From Spirochaetaceae bacterium (GTDB lineage Bacteria; Spirochaetota; Spirochaetia; Treponematales; Breznakiellaceae): 5,288 bases of DNA. Shown in pieces: positions 1 through 4,850 of the stretch. Under the pieces are notes generated by a model. It did no database searches, was not told the DNA's origin, and was given only the letters and a program-made list of their open reading frames with translations. The translations under genes were made by a program, and so were the position numbers. The DNA lies in contig JAIRSQ010000173.1 in NCBI GenBank assembly GCA_031255395.1, forward strand, positions 1-5,288. Reading direction: 5' to 3'. The number at the start of each line of letters is the position of its first letter. Within the stretch, counting starts at the first letter, position 1.

Positions 1-267
1 CTGCCCAACGCGATGACGAGCGCGCTCAGCTACCTGCCGTTCATTCTGGGCGGCTCCATCACGACGCTCACCTCGCTCGACTTCCTGGGCTTCGGTATGC
101 CGTCCGGCTCCCCTTCGCTGGGCGAACTTCTTGCCCAAGGCAAAGCCAACCTCCAAGCTCCGTGGCTCGGCGTGTCGGCCTTTGTGATTCTCGCGCTGAG
201 TCTCTCCCTGCTAGTCTTCACCGGCGAAGCTGTACGCGACGCCTTCGACCCAAGACGCAACGGGTAG
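1..267 (+). CDS. yejE: YejE-type ABC transporter permease, C-terminal part
   Basis: This is the last 88 residues of an inner-membrane permease of the peptide/microcin C importer family (BPD_transp_1). The reading frame is open from base 1, so the start lies outside the window, and it ends at TAG 265-267. The first residues, LPNAM, match the end of the cytoplasmic EAA loop that docks on the ATPase. The stretch LDFLGFGMPSGSPSLGELL, then QGKANLQAPWLG, then a hydrophobic helix (about residues 57-77) and the end GEAVRDAFDPR are strongly YejE-like; DppC/OppC relatives share the fold but less of this wording. It would pair with YejB and the ATPase YejF to import peptides delivered by a periplasmic binding protein. 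No ATPase gene follows: the next 241 bases are AT-rich and non-coding. The gene is clearly richer in GC than its right-hand neighbours. The family is seen directly; the substrate is inferred from the family. Confidence 0.88.
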   Translation: MPNAMTSALSYLPFILGGSITTLTSLDFLGFGMPSGSPSLGELLAQGKANLQAPWLGVSAFVILALSLSLLVFTGEAVRDAFDPRRNG

Positions 268-359
268 AGGCGAGCTGGGAGCGACGCGTCCAGATCACTT
301 TAAATTTGACAAGACGTAGCTATAAATGCCGTATTTTAGGATGTTTTCTATCAAAATCA

Positions 360-373
360 ATGACAAATGTCAT
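360..373 (+). promoter_or_regulatory. 14-bp palindrome, candidate operator
   Basis: ATGACA-AA-TGTCAT is a perfect inverted repeat with 6-bp arms and a 2-bp centre. It lies about 20 bases upstream of the predicted -35 (392-397), a typical place for an activator or autoregulator to bind. A single half-site resembling it, TTGACAA, lies at 306-312. The symmetry is seen; the regulatory role is inferred, and the binding protein is unknown. Confidence 0.35.
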
Positions 374-391
374 AGAATTGATAAAAAAACC

Positions 392-420
392 TTGCGAAAC
401 CAAAACCGTAGCCGCATAAT
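392..420 (+). promoter_or_regulatory. Predicted sigma-70 promoter for the response regulator
   Basis: TTGCGA (392-397) and CATAAT (415-420) are separated by exactly 17 bases and match the sigma-70 consensus at 4 of 6 and 5 of 6 positions. Transcription would begin near 427, leaving a leader of about 80 nt before the ATG at 509. The surrounding AT-rich DNA supports a promoter. This is a prediction from sequence alone. Confidence 0.5.
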
Positions 421-456
421 TTTTTGTACGTCTGAAGCGGCGTCTTATATGAGCAA

Positions 457-475
457 AAACGCCGTTTTAGCGTTT
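457..475 (+). other. Possible leader hairpin before the response regulator
   Basis: AAACGC (457-462) and GCGTTT (470-475) form an inverted repeat with a 7-base loop in the predicted 5' leader. The left arm can also pair differently: ACGCC (459-463) with GGCGT (439-443). The two pairings are mutually exclusive. The stems are short and no T-run follows, so this is not called an attenuator or a riboswitch. Confidence 0.2.
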
Positions 476-495
476 ACGCATACCATTTTGTATCT

Positions 496-504
496 GGAGG
501 GGGG
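496..504 (+). promoter_or_regulatory. Strong ribosome binding site fixing the regulator start
   Basis: GGAGG at 496-500, followed by a run of G, sits 8 bases before ATG 509. It decides the start. The frame is open further upstream (ATGs at 326 and 449), but those lack such a site and would add residues that response regulators do not carry. Confidence 0.8.
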
Positions 505-508
505 TATA

Positions 509-1264
509 ATGAGGATTTTATTGGTTGACAGCAAGGCTCCTTATAGAGAGACGATAAAAAATCTGTTGATGACACAGGCTGATTTCGATCTGGTTGGCGT
601 CGGCGTTGACGGGTACGACGCGATAAGGCTGACGGACGACTTGAAGCCTGACGTGATAATTTTGGACACAGAAATACCGCTGCTTGACGGCCTAAAGACA
701 GCGGCATCCCTTCGCCGCCGCTGTCCCGACGCGGCAATCATCATAATCGCGGACAACATGGACGACAAAACCATGGTCGAGGCCGTTCGCGGCGGCGTTA
801 TGGGATTACTGCTGCGGGGTTCCATATTCGAGGACGTAAACAGCGCGGTAAGAAACGTGACTGCGGGCAACTGTTATATGAGCCGCGATCTGACTCCGCG
901 CGCTTTTAATTTGTTTTCGCACATGGTAAGAAAAGTGAATTCCGCCAGCGGCGACTATTTTACCGCTTATGAGACCGCAAAATCGTATCCGCGAATCAGC
1001 CGCACGGAACTGCGGATAACCGCGTTCATAGGGCAGGGGCTTTCGAACAGGCAAATATCTGAAATTCTTAAACTAAAGGAAGGCACAATCCGCAATTACG
1101 TCTCGCTCATACTGCAGAAAACGAATCTAAAGCACAGGACGCAGATAGCCCTGTACGCGTTAAAAAACGGTTTTCACGGCAGCGAAGTTTGCGGCAAAAC
1201 GGACAGCAGTAAGCGGATCGAAGGAGCGACGCCTAATAACAGCATCGCGCCGACGGACCTCTGA
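509..1264 (+). CDS. NarL/LuxR-family response regulator with degenerate receiver
   Basis: This is a predicted cytoplasmic DNA-binding regulator of 251 residues. The N-terminal receiver (about 1-118) starts MRILLVDS and keeps the phospho-acceptor Asp53 in the strand VIILDTE. A linker follows, then a LuxR-type helix-turn-helix (about 163-221) with GLSNRQISEILKLKEGTIRNYVS as its recognition core, split here as GLSNRQISEIL and KLKEGTIRNYVS. About 30 poorly conserved residues follow the last helix. Several receiver signature positions are changed: the second acidic residue of the usual Asp-Asp pair is Ser8, the switch Thr/Ser is Ala81, and the invariant Lys is Arg103. Phosphorylation may therefore be weak, absent or uncoupled from output. 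No histidine kinase lies nearby, so it is an orphan in this window. The start is set by the ribosome binding site just upstream. It converges on the lar operon, so co-transcription is excluded, although control of that operon is possible. The family is sure; the target genes are unknown. Confidence 0.9.
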   Translation: MRILLVDSKAPYRETIKNLLMTQADFDLVGVGVDGYDAIRLTDDLKPDVIILDTEIPLLDGLKTAASLRRRCPDAAIIIIADNMDDKTMVEAVRGGVMGLLLRGSIFEDVNSAVRNVTAGNCYMSRDLTPRAFNLFSHMVRKVNSASGDYFTAYETAKSYPRISRTELRITAFIGQGLSNRQISEILKLKEGTIRNYVSLILQKTNLKHRTQIALYALKNGFHGSEVCGKTDSSKRIEGATPNNSIAPTDL

Positions 1265-1354
1265 CGGCGAAATTCCCTGTAGCCTGACTGTAAATTTTGA
1301 ATGGCGTTGCTATGCTCGCCCGGCGGAAACAGGCGGCTCCGCCATGAAGACCCG
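1265..1354. other. Convergent intergenic gap with weak hairpins
   Basis: This is the gap between the 3' ends of the regulator (+) and larB (-). GGCGG-CT-CCGCC (1332-1343) is a compact inverted repeat, and GGCGGA at 1322-1327 can pair with TCCGCC (1338-1343) as an alternative stem. Either could stop or pause transcripts from one or both sides. Neither strand has the T-run expected of an intrinsic terminator, so a Rho-dependent end or read-through is possible. Confidence 0.25.
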
Positions 1355-2110
1355 TTACGCGCCGGTTTTTCGCAGGCGGTTTATCAGGTTTGCCTGGTAG
1401 CCCGCGCCGAAGCCGTTGTCGATGTTTACGACGGAAACGCCGGGAGCGCAGGAGGTCAGCATTCCGAGCAGCGCGGAAAGGCCGCCAAACGAAGCCCCGT
1501 AACCGACGCTTGTCGGCAATGCGATAACCGGCGACGAAACGAGTCCCGCTATGACCCCGGCGAGAGCGCCTTCCATGCCGGCGCAGGCGATTATAGCGCG
1601 GGCAGCGCGGATTTCGTCAAGCCGGTTGAACAGGCGGTGTATGCCGGCCACGCCTATGTCGTTGATCATACGCACGTTGCTGCCGAAAAACTCCGCCGTC
1701 CGCGCCGCCTCCCACGCGACGCCAAGATCCGAAGTCCCTGCCGCCGCCACAACGACAAGCCCCTCGCGTTCTACGCCCGCGACGCCTATGCTCAAGGTGC
1801 GGCTAGGCTCGTGGTAATCAGTATCGTCAAATTCGGCGGCGGCCCTGTCCGCAAGCTCTTTCGACGCCCTCGTCGCAAAGACAGTTACTCCGTGTTCCCT
1901 CATTTTTTTCATTATCGACAGCGATTGTTCCGCTGTCTTGCCCGCGCAGTACACGACTTCGGGGTACGCTGTGCGCTCTTCACGCCTTAAATCAATATCG
2001 GCAAAGCCCAAATCGCCGCTGTACAGGGCGGTTATGCGCTCTTCTGCCTCGCCAACGCCGATAACGTCCCGTTTCAATGCCTCAAGAATTTCAGAGATCG
2101 CCGCATTCAC
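1355..2110 (-). CDS. larB: LarB, nickel-pincer cofactor carboxylase/hydrolase
   Basis: LarB performs the first step of NPN cofactor synthesis. It carboxylates the pyridinium ring of nicotinic acid adenine dinucleotide and hydrolyses the product to pyridinium-3,5-biscarboxylic acid mononucleotide plus AMP. The 251 residues match the usual family length. A helical N-terminal part (MNAAISEILEALKRD) is followed by the AIR-carboxylase (PurE-like) domain. Family hallmarks seen include YPEVVYCAGK (49-58), AAAGTSDLGVAWEAA (122-136), GVAGIHRL (153-160), ACAGMEGALAGVIAGL (175-190), PTSVGYGASFGGLSALLGML (199-218), and CAPGVSVVNIDNGFGAG from Cys221. Cys221 corresponds to the conserved cysteine reported to bond covalently to the substrate ring in the Lactobacillus enzyme. 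The start is GTG at 2110, the only usable one because an in-frame TAA lies just upstream. It overlaps the end of larC by 20 bases, with GGAGG (2127-2123) 12 nt ahead inside larC, which suggests translational coupling. It is the last gene of the operon. Confidence 0.95.
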   Translation of the reverse strand: MNAAISEILEALKRDVIGVGEAEERITALYSGDLGFADIDLRREERTAYPEVVYCAGKTAEQSLSIMKKMREHGVTVFATRASKELADRAAAEFDDTDYHEPSRTLSIGVAGVEREGLVVVAAAGTSDLGVAWEAARTAEFFGSNVRMINDIGVAGIHRLFNRLDEIRAARAIIACAGMEGALAGVIAGLVSSPVIALPTSVGYGASFGGLSALLGMLTSCAPGVSVVNIDNGFGAGYQANLINRLRKTGA

Positions 2111-3326
2111 GTTTTATAATGTCCTCCGCTTTGTCCAGCGACACGTTTTTTTCGAGGGCCAGCTTTTCACGGCTTCGGTACTCAATCTTCGAGCGTTTTA
2201 TTTTTTCGCCAAGGAACACGGTTTTTATTTCCGCCTCTCCCCCGCCGTATTTTATGGAACGCTGTTTGCGCGGCAGGGAAACGCGGCGAACGGCCGTCTC
2301 CCTGAAGCCTATCGCGCTAGATTTTTCAAATATGACGGAACGGACAGCATTCAGTCCGGCGCGCGCGCATAGAACAGAGACTATAACGCCGGGACGGGAT
2401 TTTTTCATCACACAGGCGGTGAACGTTACGTCCAACGCTCCCGCTTCGAACGCCCTGTCCATCAGAAAACCGAGCGCTTCGCCTGTCATATCGTCGATGT
2501 TTGTTTCCAGCGTTACAAGATCTTCGCTTATCCAGCCGCCTGACGGAGGGATTTCGGACAGAGATTCCTCGCGCCACGAAACGGCAAGCACGTTCGCCCT
2601 GTCGAGTTTCCTAGCTCCGATGCCGTAGGCCGTCTTAATGTGCCTGAACGAACAGTTTGTAACAAAACTGTCCGCGCTTGCGGCGAGTATCGCGGCCCCT
2701 GTAGGCGTAGTCATCTCTTTGTTGAAGCCGCCCGTCCGGACCGGAAGCCCCTCGCATAGTTTCAGCGTAGCGGGGGCGGGGACATTCAAAATCCCGTGGG
2801 CGCATTCGACAACGCCGCCGCCAAGTTCTATCTCGCTGGCGGTGATTCTGTCGGGATTCAGTATATCGAGGCAGATCGCGCTTCCCGCGATATCTATGAT
2901 TGAATCGAGAGCCCCGACCTCGTGGAATGTTACGTCGTCAACAGGAACGCCATGAACCTCCGCTTCCGCCTTCGCTATCAGCGAAAATATAGCGATAGCG
3001 CGTTTTTTCGCTCCGCCGGTAATTCCCGACCGCTCTATCAGAGCGCGAATATCGCGCCATGAACGGCATTCGCAATGACCTCCATCATCATGAACATGAT
3101 TTTCGGCTCCGTGACGTCCGCCGTCCGCCCCTTCAATGTTCACTATGGCGCGGGTTCCGGCAATGCCGCATCGCTCGTCCTTTACAAAGTCTATCGACCA
3201 GCCCGCGATGTTCAGACGGTCGAGTTCCCTGTACAGAAGTTTAGGATCAACGCCCAGATCGACGAGCGCGCCCAGCGTCATATCGCCGGAAATGCCCGCG
3301 AAACAGTCAAAATGCAACGTCTTCAT
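2091..3326 (-). CDS. larC: LarC, CTP-dependent nickel insertase (single-frame)
   Basis: LarC is the nickel-inserting cyclometallase that completes the NPN cofactor, forming the Ni-C and Ni-S bonds with CTP hydrolysis. The product is 411 residues from the preferred ATG at 3326 and begins MKTLHFDCFAGISGDM, the standard LarC opening. A TTG six bases further upstream (3332) is possible but less typical. Further hallmarks are a His/Cys-rich segment at about residues 72-87 (HGAENHVHDDGGHCEC), HGVPVDDVTFHEVGALDSI followed by IDI (about 125-146), TTPTGAAILAA, and the LarC2-type TNIDDMTGE in the C-terminal half. LarC1 and LarC2 parts lie in one uninterrupted frame; the Lactobacillus plantarum gene instead needs a programmed frameshift. 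The start lies 2 bases after the larE stop, with GGCGG about 9 nt upstream inside larE. The protein is cytoplasmic and very likely acts directly on the LarE product. Confidence 0.95.
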   Translation of the reverse strand: MKTLHFDCFAGISGDMTLGALVDLGVDPKLLYRELDRLNIAGWSIDFVKDERCGIAGTRAIVNIEGADGGRHGAENHVHDDGGHCECRSWRDIRALIERSGITGGAKKRAIAIFSLIAKAEAEVHGVPVDDVTFHEVGALDSIIDIAGSAICLDILNPDRITASEIELGGGVVECAHGILNVPAPATLKLCEGLPVRTGGFNKEMTTPTGAAILAASADSFVTNCSFRHIKTAYGIGARKLDRANVLAVSWREESLSEIPPSGGWISEDLVTLETNIDDMTGEALGFLMDRAFEAGALDVTFTACVMKKSRPGVIVSVLCARAGLNAVRSVIFEKSSAIGFRETAVRRVSLPRKQRSIKYGGGEAEIKTVFLGEKIKRSKIEYRSREKLALEKNVSLDKAEDIIKRECGDL

Positions 3327-3328
3327 CG

Positions 3329-4135
3329 TCAATTTCCGCCCATACGGTTGAGACTGCCAGTCGCGTAGCCTTCAAGCTCAAAGGCGGCGAACAGGAAACC
3401 GGCCTCTTTTATTTTACCGGCGACGCGGTCAAGGACATCTTCGCTAAAGAACCGTTTGCGTTCCTCGCGCGCTACCTCGATGCGGGCGATGTCTCCGTGG
3501 GAGCGGACACGGAATTGGACAAAACCTTCGGCGCGAAGCGTATCTTCGGCCTTCTCGACGCGTGAAAGTTTTTGCCGGTCGATACGCTCGCCGTACGGAA
3601 TGCGGGAGGCTAAGCAGGCGAATGCCGGCTTGTTCCATGTCGGAAGGCCGAAACGTTTCGACAGCAGGCGAATCTCTTCTTTGTTCAAACCCGCCTCCCG
3701 TAGCGGACTGCAAACCTTAAGCTCCGCAAGCGCCCGCAGTCCGGGGCGCCAGTCGTTCAGGTCATCCGTGTTTGAACCGTCGAACACAGCCTCAATGCCG
3801 CGTTCCCGCGCCGCGTCAATGATTTTCCCGAATTCGATCTTCTTGCAGTAGTAACAGCGATCGCGCGGGTTGGCAGCGACATCTTCCTCGATATGCTCTT
3901 CGCTGAGCAATATGTGCTTTATTCCGATGAGATCCGCCGTCCGCTTGGCGGAATCTATCTCGCTCTGCGGAAGCATCGGTGAAACTACAGTAACGGCGAT
4001 GACATTGCCGCCCAGCGTTTCCCGCGCCGCGTAGCATAGAAATGAACTGTCAACGCCGCCTGAAAAAGCGACAGCCGCGCTTTTTACGCCGCCTATGAAG
4101 ACGGCAAGGCTGTTATATTTTTCGTCTAAAGACAC
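3329..4135 (-). CDS. larE: LarE, ATP-dependent sulfur transferase (three-cysteine type)
   Basis: LarE activates the carboxylates of the LarB product by adenylation and replaces them with thiocarboxylates. The 268-residue length is normal. The PP-loop SGGVDSS (25-31) binds ATP. Other family marks are VFDGSNTDDLNDWRPGLRA (117-135) and ACLASRIPYGERI (173-185). Three cysteines stand out: Cys94 and Cys97 in RCYYCKK, and Cys174 in FACLASR. Cys174 aligns with the sacrificial Cys176 of the Lactobacillus plantarum enzyme, which lacks the Cys-x-x-Cys pair. LarE proteins with all three, such as the Thermotoga type, hold a [4Fe-4S] cluster that can carry sulfide and act repeatedly. That mode is inferred here from the residues. 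The start is GTG at 4135, preceded by a weak Shine-Dalgarno GGCGG (4146-4142) 6 nt away. It begins 13 bases after the upstream SRPBCC gene and ends 2 bases before the larC ATG. Older annotations may call it an ExsB/NAD-synthase-like protein. Confidence 0.94.
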   Translation of the reverse strand: MSLDEKYNSLAVFIGGVKSAAVAFSGGVDSSFLCYAARETLGGNVIAVTVVSPMLPQSEIDSAKRTADLIGIKHILLSEEHIEEDVAANPRDRCYYCKKIEFGKIIDAARERGIEAVFDGSNTDDLNDWRPGLRALAELKVCSPLREAGLNKEEIRLLSKRFGLPTWNKPAFACLASRIPYGERIDRQKLSRVEKAEDTLRAEGFVQFRVRSHGDIARIEVAREERKRFFSEDVLDRVAGKIKEAGFLFAAFELEGYATGSLNRMGGN

Positions 4136-4148
4136 AGCGTACCGCCGA

Positions 4149-4802
4149 TTATTTGTTTTTTGCGCCAGCTATGAGCTGCTTAATTGTCGAAATATGCGCG
4201 GAATTAATGCCGGCGCTTACCAGTCCCTTCTTGATAGCGCCGCCGGCCGCCTCGTTGGAATCATAAAAACGTATATATGTGCATTTAACGCCGTTTACCG
4301 ATACTGCGGCTAAATACCAAGTCGCATATACATTCCGTATCTGGGCATTCGGCACGGTCTGTTTAACCGTAATAAGCGCCGAGTCAGGCAAATTCAGTTT
4401 TTCAGATACAACGGCAGTGTAGGTTGTGTCTTGCCCGACCGCGGTCATCGTGCATTCCGCGACTACTCCTTCCGGTCCGGAAGATTTTATCACTATGCTT
4501 TTTGTAACGCTGAGACCCTTGTTAAACACCTTGGGCTGTCCTTCGAGATCATGTAACACCGCGTACACTTTTTCGAGCGGTGTCTGAGTAATAGCATGCA
4601 CTTCGGCGGACATGGCTATCCATTTATTGGAACTGTCGGCGAAAGCGACATCTGAATTTACCATGACGGGCGTGTCGAGCTTAAGCGAGCTTAAATCCGT
4701 ACCGGGCGACACCCCTTCGGTACTGGCTGTCTGCGCGCGCGCTCCAACAGGTACAAAAACCAGCGCCGCAAACGCTAGCGCATAAAAAAAACTGTGTTTC
4801 AT
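4149..4802 (-). CDS. Exported SRPBCC/START-like protein of unknown function
   Basis: This is a 217-residue protein with a clear N-terminal signal peptide: Lys-His, then a hydrophobic core from about residue 5 to 19, ending ARA before Gln24. The mature protein is probably periplasmic or secreted. There is no lipobox cysteine. Residues about 60-215 look like a single SRPBCC (Bet v1/START-like) ligand-binding domain. AEVHAITQTPLEKVYAVLHD is the usual first strand and helix; beta-rich segments follow (ECTMTAVG, ALITVKQ, YATWYLAAV, CTYIRFYD), and a long C-terminal helix (about 188-214) closes the fold. Such domains bind hydrophobic ligands; the ligand here is unknown. It is the first gene of the lar run, 13 bases ahead of larE, so it is probably co-transcribed. 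That is unexpected because LarB, LarC and LarE are cytoplasmic. ATG 4802 is the only start that keeps the signal peptide. The fold was called from sequence pattern only. Confidence 0.72.
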   Translation of the reverse strand: MKHSFFYALAFAALVFVPVGARAQTASTEGVSPGTDLSSLKLDTPVMVNSDVAFADSSNKWIAMSAEVHAITQTPLEKVYAVLHDLEGQPKVFNKGLSVTKSIVIKSSGPEGVVAECTMTAVGQDTTYTAVVSEKLNLPDSALITVKQTVPNAQIRNVYATWYLAAVSVNGVKCTYIRFYDSNEAAGGAIKKGLVSAGINSAHISTIKQLIAGAKNK

Positions 4803-4808
4803 AGTTGA

Positions 4809-4817
4809 ATTATAACA
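4809..4817 (-). promoter_or_regulatory. Extended -10 promoter directly before the SRPBCC-lar operon
   Basis: Read on the minus strand, TGTTATAAT (4817-4809) is a perfect extended -10 (TG-N-TATAAT). No good -35 lies at 16-18 bases, which extended -10 promoters can tolerate. The hexamer ends 6 bases before the ATG at 4802, so the predicted start of transcription falls at or next to the A of that ATG. The transcript would be leaderless or nearly so. Confidence 0.5.
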
Positions 4818-4850
4818 ATACTCCGTATTTTTGAGTAGACGCCGCTCTGC

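Noticed and set aside
306..337. TTGACA at 306-311 as a -35 box
   Set aside because: No -10 lies at 16-18 bases; TATAAA at 321 is only 9 bases away and TATTTT at 332 is 20 bases away. The 392-420 pair is better.
326..508. Upstream extension of the response regulator to ATG 326 or ATG 449
   Set aside because: The frame is open, but the DNA is AT-rich and promoter-like, the extra residues do not resemble a receiver, and the strong ribosome binding site at 496-500 fits ATG 509.
1265..1354. Intrinsic terminator between the convergent genes
   Set aside because: Short GC-rich stems are present, but no T-run follows on either strand.
1301..1990. Long open frame on the plus strand opposite larB
   Set aside because: Its translation is rich in Arg and Ala with no recognisable motif; it is the shadow of the well-supported larB on the other strand.
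2077..2628. Open frames on the plus strand opposite larC
   Set aside because: No family features or ribosome binding sites; larC covers the region with many conserved motifs.
3327..3332. TTG start for larC overlapping the larE stop
   Set aside because: It is in frame, but the ATG at 3326 gives the standard MKTLHFDC opening of the family.
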